A stretch of 64,000 nucleotides of DNA. Source: CAZHFW01 sp964531675 (lineage in GTDB: Bacteria; Planctomycetota; Phycisphaerae; Phycisphaerales; UBA1924). Location of the stretch: assembly GCA_964531675.1 (NCBI GenBank), contig CAZHFW010000005.1, positions 1-64,000 of the forward strand, in the 5' to 3' direction. Below the pieces are notes generated by a model that had not been told where the DNA came from, did no database searches, and saw only the letters and a program-made list of their open reading frames with translations. The translations under genes were made by a program, and so were the position numbers. Shown here in pieces: positions 1 to 8,806 of this stretch. Numbering within the stretch: position 1 is the first letter of the stretch; each line of letters opens with the position of its first letter.

Positions 1-641
1 GCACCACGTTCGCCAACGCCACCAACGGCGTCCAGGACTACGGCCAGGACCTCGGCGCGACCATCAACGGCGTGACCGCGACGGCCGACGGCAAGACGGC
101 CCGTATCAACACGGACTTCCTTGACGTCTCCGTCACCCTCAGCACGTCGACCGCCCAGACCCTGGGCAACGTCGGCGGCTCGAGCCCGACCCTGAAGATC
201 ACCGGCGGCGGCGCCACCTTCCAGATGGCTGGCAAGGTCGACATCACCGGCCAGGTCGTCATGGGCATTGGCGATATGTCCAGCCGCAAGCTCGGCGACT
301 CGTCCCTGGGCAACCTTGACTCGCTCGCCTCCGGTCAGACCTTCAACCTGACCACCGGCGACCTGAACAAGGCCCAGAAGATCGTCGGCGAGGCGATCAA
401 GCAGGTGTCCGGCGTCCGCGGCCGCATCGGCGCCTTCCAGAAGAACGTGATCGGTGCGACGGTTCGCTCCCTCAACGTCGCGGTCGAGAACACGGCAGCC
501 GCCCAGTCGGTGATCCGTGACTCCGACTTCGCCAGCGAGACCGCGAGCCTCACCCGCTCGCAGATCCTGACCTCCGCCTCCACCAACGTGCTGGGTCTGG
601 CCAACCAGAGCCCGCAGTCGGTGCTCCAGCTCCTCGGCTAA
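1..641 (+). CDS. fliC: Flagellin, C-terminal part (gene starts before the window)
   Basis: This is the last ~213 codons of a flagellin, the subunit of the external flagellar filament; the reading frame is open from base 3 and the start lies upstream of the window. The final ~95 residues form the conserved flagellin C-terminal helix (D0/D1): a stretch around SGVRGRIGAFQKN, then ENTAAAQSVIRDSDFASETA and a hydrophobic amphipathic end finishing in QSVLQLLG. The preceding Gly/Thr/Ser-rich part is typical of the variable filament-surface domain. A strong intrinsic terminator follows 39 bp after the stop. The protein would be exported by the flagellar type III apparatus. Family assignment is firm; which flagellin paralogue it is cannot be told. 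Confidence 0.93.
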   Translation, partial: TTFANATNGVQDYGQDLGATINGVTATADGKTARINTDFLDVSVTLSTSTAQTLGNVGGSSPTLKITGGGATFQMAGKVDITGQVVMGIGDMSSRKLGDSSLGNLDSLASGQTFNLTTGDLNKAQKIVGEAIKQVSGVRGRIGAFQKNVIGATVRSLNVAVENTAAAQSVIRDSDFASETASLTRSQILTSASTNVLGLANQSPQSVLQLLG

Positions 642-679
642 TCCCGAGTAGTCAGAGGCGTTGATCACACGCTCATAGA

Positions 680-717
680 CCCCCTCCGCATGGATGCGGA
701 GGGGGTTCTTTGTTTTT
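680..717 (+). terminator. Intrinsic terminator of the flagellin gene
   Basis: A perfect 11-bp stem (680-690 with 695-705), a TGGA tetraloop and a T-rich tail (TTCTTTGTTTTT) lie 39 bp after the flagellin stop. Confidence 0.93.
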
Positions 718-783
718 GACCCCTCCGAACCCGCCTCGCCCGGGGCCACTCCCGATGGCGCAAGATTCGCCCGCGAGCCGATC

Positions 784-789
784 TACTTT
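784..789 (+). promoter_or_regulatory. Candidate -10 box (TACTTT) of a leaderless xerD transcript
   Basis: TACTTT fits the TANNNT -10 pattern and ends 5 nt before the ATG at 795, so transcription would begin at or next to the start codon. No Shine-Dalgarno motif and no good -35 is visible. It is one of five such cases in this window. Confidence 0.4.
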
Positions 790-794
790 TCTGC

Positions 795-1820
795 ATGGCC
801 CGGCCCAGAAACCAGCCTCAGGATGCTGCTGCCCCCAAGGGCCGACCCAAGTCGCCGCGCGCCCTTGAGCTCCCGGCCGGCCTGGAAAAGATCCGCACGG
901 AGTTCATGACCTACCTGCGCGTGGAGTGCGGGCTGCTCCCCGCGAGCCTGGAGGCCTACGGGCGCGACATGGACGACATGCTCCTGGAGGTCGCAGGCCG
1001 GGGCGTCGGGGATGTGCGGGGGATCACCCCGCAGATGCTCGCGGATCACATCGCGCTGCTGCGCTCCGAGCGGGGCATGGTCCCCGCCAGCGTCGCCAGG
1101 CACCTGGCGACCATCAAGGTCTTTTTCCGCTGGGCGGGCGCGCGGGAGTTCATCGAGACCAATCCCGCGGACTACCTGGACCAGCCGGCGCGCTGGCGGA
1201 ATCTGCCCGATGTGCTCTCGCCGGCGCAGATCCGCGCGCTCATCAACGCGGCCCAGCCTCCGGCGGAGGTCGAGGCCAAGCCCGGAAAACGCCGTCCTCC
1301 CCCACCGCCGCCGCTGTGGTTGAGGGATCGCGCGATGCTGGAACTGATGTACGCCTCGGGCCTGCGCGCGACGGAGACGGCCCAGCTCATGTCCGGGGAT
1401 GTGATCGAGACGCTCGGCGTGGTGCGCGTGCTCGGCAAGGGCAACAAGCACCGGCTGGTGCCCATGCACAAGACCGCGCTGGAGGCGCTCAAGCGGTATC
1501 TGGCGGAGTGCCGCCCAAAGCTGGCCAGGCCCGATGGTCGGGACAAGGGACGGGTGTTCCTGTCGAGCACCGGACGGCCCCTGGAACGCGTCGCGGTCTG
1601 GCAGATCGTGAAGCGGAACGCCGAGCTTGCGGGGCTCGCGGACGTGCATCCGCACATGCTCCGGCACAGCTTCGCGACCCACCTGCTCATCGGCGGTGCG
1701 GACCTGCGCGTCGTGCAGGAGATGCTCGGGCACGCGGACATCGCGACGACGCAGATCTACACGCACGTCGACCGGTCGAGGCTCAAGGCGGTGCACACGA
1801 AGTATCACCCGCGGGGGTGA
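795..1820 (+). CDS. xerD: Tyrosine site-specific recombinase XerC/XerD
   Basis: This is a 341-residue tyrosine recombinase that, by family, resolves chromosome dimers at dif with its partner Xer protein. An N-terminal SAM-like core-binding domain spans about residues 30-125 and the catalytic domain about 140-335. All catalytic residues are visible: Arg191 (SGLRATE), Lys215 (LGKGNK), His287 and Arg290 (HPHMLRHSFATH), His313 (LGHADIATT) and nucleophile Tyr322 (IYTHV). Odd features are a ~20-residue basic N-terminal extension and a Pro-rich insertion at about 168-173 between the domains. It stands alone between the flagellin terminator and a convergent secreted-protein gene, with no integrase-type attachment repeats nearby, so a housekeeping Xer role is preferred over a phage integrase. 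XerC and XerD cannot be separated by eye. Confidence 0.9.
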   Translation: MARPRNQPQDAAAPKGRPKSPRALELPAGLEKIRTEFMTYLRVECGLLPASLEAYGRDMDDMLLEVAGRGVGDVRGITPQMLADHIALLRSERGMVPASVARHLATIKVFFRWAGAREFIETNPADYLDQPARWRNLPDVLSPAQIRALINAAQPPAEVEAKPGKRRPPPPPPLWLRDRAMLELMYASGLRATETAQLMSGDVIETLGVVRVLGKGNKHRLVPMHKTALEALKRYLAECRPKLARPDGRDKGRVFLSSTGRPLERVAVWQIVKRNAELAGLADVHPHMLRHSFATHLLIGGADLRVVQEMLGHADIATTQIYTHVDRSRLKAVHTKYHPRG

Positions 1821-1832
1821 GCGGCGTGATGC

Positions 1833-2960
1833 TCAGCAGTCCTGAGCGTCCCAGTGGCTGAAGAAATCGAAGAAGTCGCCCAGATTGACCTCGCCCGAGA
1901 GGTCAATGTCGGCGCAGGGCTGGCCAGCATTGAAGCAGTCGAAGAAGGCAAAGAAGTCATCGAGGTCGACTTGCTTGTCACAGTTGAGATCGATGGAGCA
2001 GACGCTGACGTACGCGGACGCCAGCGTGATGCCGTAGGCGTCAGAGACGATGCAGGTATACACGCCCGCGGCGTCCGGATCTGATCCGAACACCTCCAGG
2101 AAAGGCGTGTTGCCCACCGGAAGTTCGACGCCGTCGTGCTGCCACGTGAAGGTCCGGGGCCCATAGACGTCGGAGTTGATGCTGAGACCAACGCTCTCGG
2201 AGCGGCAGAGCTGGGTGACAGCGGGTACGACATTGGTCTTGCCACGGGCTTGGAGCGAGCACTCGGTGAGCGCGATCTTGCCCGTGCCGTAGATTGAAGA
2301 GAGGCCGAAGTTCACGCCTCGGGTTTCCGTGAGCTGGTTGGGCTGCAAGTCGAGCACGGGGATGTTGGCGAGGCCGGGAACAGCCTTGTCGTTCACAAAG
2401 ACCGTGACGGTCTTGGACTGGGGGTTGTAGATCTCGACGAGCCAGAAGCTCGTCGTGCCGATCCCCGGGACGAGGACCGGAGGACCAACGTGATAGTCGG
2501 GCAGGAGGGCATCGGCGGGCTGAATGAACAGATCGCCGGCCGGATTGTTGGAGAACCAGAGGTCAAAGAGGCAACCGGGCAGACGGATCGCCAGGACCAC
2601 CGCGCCCTGATTGCCGTAGGGGCTCGAATGACCGACCTTGATCCCCGCGTTGCTGACGTTCAAGATCGCGGAGAAACGCCAGCCATCCGTCATCGCGTCG
2701 GTCTGATTGAACTTGGAAACCATGTCGAAATCACGGAAGACGAACTTCCGGGTTGGGTACGCGTCGGTCCAGTTGGCGCCGACCCAGGTATAGGGGTTGG
2801 CGGTCGTGTATGAGAAGTTTGCGAGCTTGGCCGGTCCCATCCACGGAAGGGCGGGGTACCCGGAGTACGCGCTGTAGGAGGAGACGACGACCTGGGATTG
2901 AGCGTTGCCCGCCGCAATCAGGCCCAGGAGAACGGCGGCGGTTCGCGCGTGTGCTGGCAT
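1833..2960 (-). CDS. Secreted protein with Ig-like domain and C-terminal GC-type dockerin-like tail
   Basis: This 375-residue exported protein starts with a signal peptide of about 21 residues ending near GNAQSQ. Residues ~22-245 look like a beta-rich, lectin/concanavalin-type domain (unassigned). Residues ~250-318 resemble an immunoglobulin-like fold, with two Cys and the motif DAAGVYTCIV. The end (about 318-375) holds two EF-hand-like dockerin repeats, each with an Asp/Asn-rich loop followed by a Phe-rich helix (LDDFFAFF, LGDFFDFF), terminating in DAQDC. This matches the C-terminal 'GC-type dockerin' tail known from Phycisphaerae secreted proteins. The tail is thought to be an anchoring or interaction module; its partner is not established. 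The gene converges on xerD with 12 bp between stops. The ligand is unknown. Confidence 0.85.
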   Translation of the reverse strand: MPAHARTAAVLLGLIAAGNAQSQVVVSSYSAYSGYPALPWMGPAKLANFSYTTANPYTWVGANWTDAYPTRKFVFRDFDMVSKFNQTDAMTDGWRFSAILNVSNAGIKVGHSSPYGNQGAVVLAIRLPGCLFDLWFSNNPAGDLFIQPADALLPDYHVGPPVLVPGIGTTSFWLVEIYNPQSKTVTVFVNDKAVPGLANIPVLDLQPNQLTETRGVNFGLSSIYGTGKIALTECSLQARGKTNVVPAVTQLCRSESVGLSINSDVYGPRTFTWQHDGVELPVGNTPFLEVFGSDPDAAGVYTCIVSDAYGITLASAYVSVCSIDLNCDKQVDLDDFFAFFDCFNAGQPCADIDLSGEVNLGDFFDFFSHWDAQDC

Positions 2961-3179
2961 CGGTTTCTCGCAAGGGGTCGCGGGTGGATTGTGGCGGCCC
3001 CATGGGGACGACCGGATCTTCGGGGCCGCGGGTGCGGCGCAGCGTGAGGTGAAGCCGCAATCGACGTGCCGTGAGTCGGAGGACGGAATACCGCGGCCCG
3101 GTTGCCGGCGACGGTTTGGGTTTCAATACTTCTTGAAATCCCCGAACAACCGGGGAATATTTCGGACATGGGAGTCCGC

Positions 3180-4709
3180 ATGAGCCTGTACCAGCCCCCG
3201 ACCGAGCATCCCCATCTGGCGCCCACCGACACCGGGCTTCTCGAGGCGGTCGCGGCGGGCGCGGCACGACTGACGGCCGAGCAGGGGCTTAAGCTGCTCA
3301 AGGCCGCGGAGCTCCACACGCTCGGCCGCTGGGCCGACGCTCGGTGCCGGTCGCTCCATGGCGACCGCGTGCGGACGTACATCATCGACCGGAACATCAA
3401 CTACACGAACGTGTGCAACGCCAAGTGCACGTTCTGCGCCTTCCGGCGCGATTCGGGCGCACCGGACGCGTACACGCTGAGCTACGACGCGCTGATCGAG
3501 AAGGTCGCGGAGCTCGAGGCGATCGGCGGGACGCAGATCCTCATGCAAGGCGGGATGAACCCGGACCTGCCTCTGGACTGGTACTTCAACCTGCTGCACG
3601 AGATCAAGACCAGACACCCCAAGATCCATGTGCATGGCTTCTCGCCTCCCGAGTTCGTGGAGTTCGTGCACTTCTTCAATCCGCCGGGCAAGACGTTCGA
3701 GGACAAGGTCCGGTGGGTGATGGTCAGGCTCCGCGACGCGGGGCTGGACAGCCTTCCGGGCGGCGGCGGCGAGATCTTCGCCGATCCGGTCCGCCGGAAG
3801 ATCGGTCTGGGCAAGTGCGACGCGGAGAGCTGGCTGACGGTGATGTACGTCGCGCACTCCTTGGGCATGCACACCAGCGCGACGATGATGTTCGGGCACA
3901 TCGAGGGGCACGCGGACCGCATCCACCACATGAAGCTCGTGCGCGACTGGCAGGATCGGGCGCTGCGCGACTTTGGCGGCGGGATCGCGTCGGAGGCGTG
4001 GGAGCCCGAGGAAGAGCAGCATCGGAGCGTGGCGCGGCCATTCTGGCCGCAAGGCACCATCGCCGATGCGCGGCGGAAGAAGCGGCCCACCGCGGGCGGG
4101 CACTACAAGGCGTTCATTTCCTGGCCTTTCCAGCGTGAGAACACGCCGCTGGGGCGCGTGAAGGACTGGGGCTTGACGGTCGACGAGCAGCGCGCCGAGT
4201 TCCCGGGCGACATCGTCGCGCGGGCCTTTGACTGGGGGAAGAACCCCGACGTGGACTATCGCGATCTGGGGCCCGAGGCGGCGGAGTTCGGGCGGCGCGT
4301 GCGGATGGCGGGCGCGAGCGAGTACCTGCGCACGCAGGCGATCTCGAGGCTCTTCCTGGACAACATCTACTCCATCGGTTCGAGCTGGGTGACGATGGGC
4401 CCGCACATCGGGCAGGTGGCGCTCATGTACGGCGCCAACGACATGGGCTCGGTGATGATGGAAGAGAACGTCGTGTCCAGCGCGGGAACGACCTACTGCC
4501 TCGACGAGGCGGTGCTGTGCAGGCTGATCCGCGAGAGCGGGTTCGTGCCCGGGCAGCGCGACAACGTCTATGACCTGCTCAAGGTGCACGACGGCGCGGA
4601 CTCGCCCGACCTGCAGGTCGGCGACTGGTCAACACACCGGGCCCGCAAGATGCACCAGCAGGCGCCCAAGCAGCCCAAGGTGAAGGTCACGATCAGCGCG
4701 AACAAGTAA
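3180..4709 (+). CDS. mqnC: Cyclic dehypoxanthinyl futalosine synthase (radical SAM)
   Basis: MqnC is a cytosolic radical-SAM enzyme of the futalosine route to menaquinone; it cyclises dehypoxanthine futalosine. The 4Fe-4S motif CxxxCxxC is Cys79, Cys83 and Cys86 (VCNAKCTFCAF). Family blocks follow: GGTQILMQGGMNPDLPL (~117-132), AGLDSLPGGGGEI, TSATMMFGHIE, and the C-terminal EYLRTQAISRLFLDNI, SWVTMGPHIGQVAL, GANDMGSVMMEENVV. At 509 residues it is clearly longer than the usual ~370, because of extra segments at about 263-308 and 327-376 inside the C-terminal half. The ATG at 3180 is chosen because GGGAG sits 5 bp upstream; an ATG at 3168 is also in frame. The neighbours are not menaquinone genes. 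Confidence 0.93.
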   Translation: MSLYQPPTEHPHLAPTDTGLLEAVAAGAARLTAEQGLKLLKAAELHTLGRWADARCRSLHGDRVRTYIIDRNINYTNVCNAKCTFCAFRRDSGAPDAYTLSYDALIEKVAELEAIGGTQILMQGGMNPDLPLDWYFNLLHEIKTRHPKIHVHGFSPPEFVEFVHFFNPPGKTFEDKVRWVMVRLRDAGLDSLPGGGGEIFADPVRRKIGLGKCDAESWLTVMYVAHSLGMHTSATMMFGHIEGHADRIHHMKLVRDWQDRALRDFGGGIASEAWEPEEEQHRSVARPFWPQGTIADARRKKRPTAGGHYKAFISWPFQRENTPLGRVKDWGLTVDEQRAEFPGDIVARAFDWGKNPDVDYRDLGPEAAEFGRRVRMAGASEYLRTQAISRLFLDNIYSIGSSWVTMGPHIGQVALMYGANDMGSVMMEENVVSSAGTTYCLDEAVLCRLIRESGFVPGQRDNVYDLLKVHDGADSPDLQVGDWSTHRARKMHQQAPKQPKVKVTISANK

Positions 4710-4744
4710 AGCCGAGGCTCGGGCCCACGCCGCACGAGGCGGGT

Positions 4745-5065
4745 TCAGCGCGCCATCGAAGAGAAACGCGACGTCGCTGCGGAAGCCTCGCTGACGTGCA
4801 GCGCGGGCTGGGCCGCCATCGGATCCGCAACCGGAACGACCAGCAGGCAGGCGGGCGAGACCGTCACGGGCTTGGGCGCGGCCTGGATGGGCAGACGGGA
4901 CTCCACGCGCCCGACGGGCGTGTGCCAGGACTCGATCTCCTGGAGCGACGCGGGGCGGGCGGCGGCGCGGCGCGTGCACGTCTCGCGCGGATCCGCGAAG
5001 GATGCGCCCGCGTGCAACGCGGGAAGGGCGATCAGGAGCGCAGCGATCGAACGGCCCGTGGTCAT
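4745..5065 (-). CDS. Small exported protein of unknown function
   Basis: This is a short reading frame of 106 residues (110 if a TTG at 5077 is used). It opens with a plausible signal peptide (basic MTTGRS, then a hydrophobic AALLIALPALHAGASFA core and a likely cleavage site near SFA-D). The rest has no recognisable domain, one Cys near residue 30 and another near 72, and a C-terminus rich in Ala/Ser. It converges on mqnC with 35 bp between stops and lies downstream of the metallo-hydrolase gene on the same strand. No clear Shine-Dalgarno motif is seen. The signal peptide is the main argument that it is real. Confidence 0.45.
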   Translation of the reverse strand: MTTGRSIAALLIALPALHAGASFADPRETCTRRAAARPASLQEIESWHTPVGRVESRLPIQAAPKPVTVSPACLLVVPVADPMAAQPALHVSEASAATSRFSSMAR

Positions 5066-5208
5066 GGGTCTGGCCAATCCAAAGGTTCTCGGACGCGTGC
5101 AGCGACAACATGGCTGGGCACGCGGGCAGGAGTATCACCACCTCAAGGCGTGATGACCACCTCGAAGCGGTGAATTCCGAGTGAAGAAAGCGCGATGCGA
5201 ATCTGGGG

Positions 5209-6330
5209 TCAGCCCTGCGCGGCCTTGGCCTCGTCCCAGAGCCCGCCAAGCGTGATCGGGCGGATCCAATCGGCAAGCCCATAACCGTCGTAGCCCGGCG
5301 TGTCGGACTTCTGGAACTCTTCGCGCGACTTGCCGGCCTTCACAGCGGCCGCGGCCTTGGGGGCCAGATCCTCGAAGAGCGCGATCTGACGCTTGAGCGC
5401 TTCGCGATCGGTGAGTTCGCCATGACCAGGCACGAGCACCGTGTCACGCTCGCAGAGTTCGTACGCGCGCTGACACGAGTTGATCCAGCCCTTGGAGGTC
5501 GCGCCGCTCTTGACGTCAAAGTAAGGCCAGACCTTGTTGAAGAGCAGGTCGCCCATGTGCACGACGTTCTGCTCGGGGAGGCGGATGACGATGTCGTTGT
5601 CGGTGTGGCCCGCGCCGAAGTGATGGAGCTCGAGCTTGATCTTCCCGATCAGGATGCCTTCCTTGACGCCCTGCATGGCGCGGGTGGGCGCGAAGTCCGC
5701 GGGACCCCACGAAGCGATCTTGTCGCCGATCTCCTGCTGGAAGAGGTTGGCGCGGCCCTTGTCCTCGGGCTTTTCGGAAGCGTTGAGCTTGCGAATCGCA
5801 GCGGCGGCGCCGTCCTGATACTGCTTGATCTGGCCCTTGATGCGTTCGATGGCCTTGGGGTGGGCCAGGTGGTCGACCTTGCCCACGAAGGCGTTGTTGC
5901 CGCCGGTGTGGTCGGCGTGGTGGTGGGTGTTGATGACGAGCTTGAGGGGCGCGGGTTTGGCGCCGTTCTGAAGCTTGTCCATGGGGGGCTCGTCCAGCGC
6001 GATGACGTCCTGGGCCAGGAATGTGCCGTAGGGCACGTTCTTGGTGTCAATCAGGACCGCGCCGACGCCGCGCTCGATGACCGCGAGGGAGTTGCCACCT
6101 TCACCAAAGCCGGCCCGGCAGACGATCTCGGCGGGGCCTGTGCCGAGTTCCTTCCAGTCAAAGACGAAGGCGGGACGTGCCAGCGGGCGGGGCCCGCCGT
6201 GGGCTCCGCGGCGGAACCAGGTGTTGGCGCTGCGGGTCCCCAGCGGGGAGCCCAGGGCCGAGGAGGCCAGGCCCGCGGTCAGGGCGGTGGCGACGAAGGA
6301 CTGGAGGAGTTCACGGCGGGAGTGGCTCAT
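5209..6330 (-). CDS. Tat-exported metallo-beta-lactamase-fold hydrolase
   Basis: This 373-residue protein begins with a twin-arginine signal (SHSRRELLQSF, then a hydrophobic stretch to about residue 28), so it is predicted to be exported folded. The MBL-fold metal motif HHHADH is at residues 136-141, and further likely metal ligands are in HHFGAGHTDNDIV, VHMGDLLFN and LVPGHGEL. The arrangement resembles MBL-fold proteins of the periplasmic quinoprotein-relay/glyoxalase-II-like group; the substrate cannot be inferred. GGAG lies 5 bp before the ATG. It is transcribed divergently from efp. Confidence 0.85.
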   Translation of the reverse strand: MSHSRRELLQSFVATALTAGLASSALGSPLGTRSANTWFRRGAHGGPRPLARPAFVFDWKELGTGPAEIVCRAGFGEGGNSLAVIERGVGAVLIDTKNVPYGTFLAQDVIALDEPPMDKLQNGAKPAPLKLVINTHHHADHTGGNNAFVGKVDHLAHPKAIERIKGQIKQYQDGAAAAIRKLNASEKPEDKGRANLFQQEIGDKIASWGPADFAPTRAMQGVKEGILIGKIKLELHHFGAGHTDNDIVIRLPEQNVVHMGDLLFNKVWPYFDVKSGATSKGWINSCQRAYELCERDTVLVPGHGELTDREALKRQIALFEDLAPKAAAAVKAGKSREEFQKSDTPGYDGYGLADWIRPITLGGLWDEAKAAQG

Positions 6331-6498
6331 AACGCTCCATTCGCGGGCGGCAGCGGGGTTGGATGTGCCGAAAAGGGCCCGAAAGGGTGCCTCGGAAGGC
6401 CGGGAGGCCTACCATCGGACCCGATTTTCACGCCCGGGAGAGTGTAACGCCCCCGGAATGGTTCGATCGAGGAAGTCCTCAACAAGGCGGAACTGATC

Positions 6499-7053
6499 AT
6501 GAAGGCGACGCAGCTGAGCAAGGGTCTTGGTGTCAAACTCGACGGTCGTCTGTACTTCCTGACGGAAGTGGAACACCGCACGCCGGGCAACCTGCGGGCG
6601 TTCATCCAGATCAAGGCCAAGGACATCCTCAAGGGCAACTCGATCGAGAAGCGCCTGGGCTCGGGCGACGACGTGGAAGTCGTGGACCTGGATCGTCGCC
6701 AGATGGAGTATCTCTACTCCGACTCGTCCGGCGCGACGTTCATGGACAAGGAGACGTACGACCAGTTTGTCATGCCCACCTCGGTGCTGGGCGACTCGCT
6801 GAAGTTCCTGCGTCCCAACAGCGACATCATCGTGCTCATGCACGACGGCAACCCGGTGATGATCGAACTGCCCCCCTCGGTCACGATGACCGTCAAGGAC
6901 TGCCCGCCTGAAGTGAAGGGCGCCACGGTCACCAACCAGACCAAGGACGCGGTGATGGAAACGGGCCTGGCGGTCCGCGTCCCCGCGTTCATCAAGATCG
7001 GGGAGACGCTCTCGATCTCGACCGCCGACGGCTCCTACCTCGGCCGCGCCTGA
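6499..7053 (+). CDS. efp: Elongation factor P without a Lys/Arg tip residue
   Basis: EF-P binds between the P and E sites and rescues ribosomes stalled at polyproline. The 184-residue length and three beta-barrel domains match the family: an N-terminal KOW-like domain (1-65), an OB domain (~66-128) and a C-terminal OB domain ending in TADGSYLGRA (E. coli EF-P has SGEYVSR at this place). In the domain-I loop the sequence is TPGNLRAF; aligned with E. coli KPGKGQAF, Asn31 occupies the place of the modified Lys34. Lysylation, 5-aminopentanolylation and rhamnosylation at this position are therefore not possible. AAGGCGG precedes the ATG. The gene is monocistronic, with an intrinsic terminator 32 bp after its stop. 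Confidence 0.93.
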   Translation: MKATQLSKGLGVKLDGRLYFLTEVEHRTPGNLRAFIQIKAKDILKGNSIEKRLGSGDDVEVVDLDRRQMEYLYSDSSGATFMDKETYDQFVMPTSVLGDSLKFLRPNSDIIVLMHDGNPVMIELPPSVTMTVKDCPPEVKGATVTNQTKDAVMETGLAVRVPAFIKIGETLSISTADGSYLGRA

Positions 7054-7084
7054 TCGCGAGAGAGACAAACCGACGCCTGACGAG

Positions 7085-7114
7085 AGGCCGCCTTCGGGCG
7101 GCCTTGTCGTTTTT
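7085..7114 (+). terminator. Intrinsic terminator of efp
   Basis: A perfect 8-bp stem AGGCCGCC/GGCGGCCT with a TTCG tetraloop is followed by TGTCGTTTTT. Confidence 0.92.
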
Positions 7115-7201
7115 GGACCTCGGGGGCTTCAATGCAGGCAAACCGGCGCTCGCACGCATCTCACGCAAACGGGAATCTCCACGATGGCGCGGGGTTCGGG
7201 C

Positions 7202-7207
7202 GATAAT
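7202..7207 (+). promoter_or_regulatory. Candidate -10 box (GATAAT) of a leaderless AsmA-like transcript
   Basis: GATAAT matches the -10 consensus at 5 of 6 positions and ends 6 nt before the ATG at 7214. No Shine-Dalgarno motif or convincing -35 is seen. Confidence 0.42.
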
Positions 7208-7213
7208 CCCGCC

Positions 7214-8785
7214 ATGAAGAAGCTCGGCAAACTCGCGGGCGTGCTGGTCGTCGTCCTGCTCATCGGCGCCGCTGCGGCGTTCTTCCTCTTGCGGGGCAAG
7301 CCCTCGGGCGAGCTTGCGACCTGGATCGGCAAGCAGCTGGTGGGGATCACCTCGTCGTACATCGAGCCCACCATCGCGTTCGAGAAGATCGACTATCAGG
7401 CGCCGTATTCGGTCACGCTCCACGATGTCCGCTTCACCGCCAAGGACGGCACGCAGGTCGTGGGCGTCAAGTCGCTGCACGTCGAGCTTGCCGAGCTTCC
7501 GGCGCTGGGAAAGCCCATCCAGATCAAGTCGGTCGTGCTTGATCAGCCCGCGATGAACCTCATCAAGACGCCCACGGGCTTCAAGGGGCTCGTGCCGTTC
7601 GTCAAGGCCACGCCGGGCAAGTCCGACCAGGCGGTGGACCCGAACTTCAAGGTCTCCAACGTTTTCAAACTCCGCGAGCTGAGGCTCAACGAGGGCGTCG
7701 TGAGCTATGACGAGTCGGACGGCTCTCCCAAGATGGTCGTCGAGGGCCTCAACGTGAAGCTCGACGTCACGCCCGACGAGAAGGCGGGGCCGGGCTGGTA
7801 CCACGTCAAGACCACGATGGGGCGCAAGCCTCAGGCGATCATCGACGTGGATGGCGAAGTGAACATCGACACGATGATCGCGCGCTTCGCCAAGCTCGGG
7901 CTGGACGTCAAGGTCGGCCCCGACACGATCGGCGGCTTGCCTCCCCAGGTGCAGACGCTCGTGAAGGAGCATGACGCGTCGGGCGATCTGAAAGTCACGC
8001 TCTCGGGCGAGGTGCCCTTGATGGCGCCGATGACCGCAAGCGCGGACGTCAAGGTGAGCCTGACGGGATTCAACGTCGCCTTCGGGGAGACCAAACTCCC
8101 GATCGACTCGGCCCAGATGACCGGCAAGCTCGCGGGCGGCGTGTTCACGCTCGCGCCGAGCCAGGTCAAGCTCCTCAAAGGCGAGGCGAACTTCGATGCA
8201 TCCGTCGGACTTTCCCAGGCCGGCAGACCTGCATCGCTGAACTGGTCGGTCTCAAACATCGACATGCAGGAAACCCTCCGGGCCCAGGTGCCTTCGGGAA
8301 CCGCGCCGCCCTACGCGGGGATCGTGAATGGCAACGGGTCGGTGCGCACGTCGCTCGACGATCCGACCGGCGCGATGAATGGACAGGGCGTGGTCGCGCT
8401 GCGGCAGGGACACCTCACGGGGCTTCCCGCGGTGCGTCAGCTGGCGGCCGCCACGGACCTGCTCGGGAAGATCAGCTCGAGCCTGAAGTTCGACCACACC
8501 GCCGATGCGACGTTCACGCTCGATGCCCGCGGGATGAACATCTCCGATCTGCAGATCTCCACGGAGTTCATCGGCGTCAAGGGGAACGGGCTGGTGGGCT
8601 ACGACCGGAGCCTCGACATGACCGTGAGCGCGGGACCGATCGAGAAGCTCGCGGGCCTGCTTGGCAAGAACCAGGTCTCCAAGTTCATCGGGGATCTGAC
8701 CGGGAGCCTCGTGAAGTACCGCATCGGCGGCGTGATCGGCTCCCCCACGGTCAAGGTCGATCCCCTTGGGCTTCGCGGCAAGTAA
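7214..8785 (+). CDS. AsmA-like membrane-anchored protein
   Basis: The protein has 523 residues from the ATG at 7214; an ATG at 7184 gives an unlikely Gly/Asp-rich lead before the basic MKKLGK. One N-terminal membrane segment (about 6-26, LVVVLLIGAAAAFFLL) anchors a large, repetitive beta-rich extracytoplasmic part. Features of AsmA/TamB/YhdP-like proteins are visible: alternating hydrophobic strands such as VTLHDVRFTAKDG, a 'VVLDQPAMNLIKTPTG' block, and a C-terminal AsmA-like region with LKFDHTADATFTLDARGMNISDLQIS. Relatives act in envelope assembly or bridge-like lipid transfer. Here the role is inferred only. aroK starts 21 bp downstream and may be co-transcribed. Confidence 0.75.
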   Translation: MKKLGKLAGVLVVVLLIGAAAAFFLLRGKPSGELATWIGKQLVGITSSYIEPTIAFEKIDYQAPYSVTLHDVRFTAKDGTQVVGVKSLHVELAELPALGKPIQIKSVVLDQPAMNLIKTPTGFKGLVPFVKATPGKSDQAVDPNFKVSNVFKLRELRLNEGVVSYDESDGSPKMVVEGLNVKLDVTPDEKAGPGWYHVKTTMGRKPQAIIDVDGEVNIDTMIARFAKLGLDVKVGPDTIGGLPPQVQTLVKEHDASGDLKVTLSGEVPLMAPMTASADVKVSLTGFNVAFGETKLPIDSAQMTGKLAGGVFTLAPSQVKLLKGEANFDASVGLSQAGRPASLNWSVSNIDMQETLRAQVPSGTAPPYAGIVNGNGSVRTSLDDPTGAMNGQGVVALRQGHLTGLPAVRQLAAATDLLGKISSSLKFDHTADATFTLDARGMNISDLQISTEFIGVKGNGLVGYDRSLDMTVSAGPIEKLAGLLGKNQVSKFIGDLTGSLVKYRIGGVIGSPTVKVDPLGLRGK

Positions 8786-8806
8786 ACCCGGCGCCAACAA
8801 TCACGC

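Noticed and set aside
783..1808. Minus-strand frame opposite xerD
   Set aside because: It is a complete shadow of the recombinase gene, with no recognisable domain or ribosome site.
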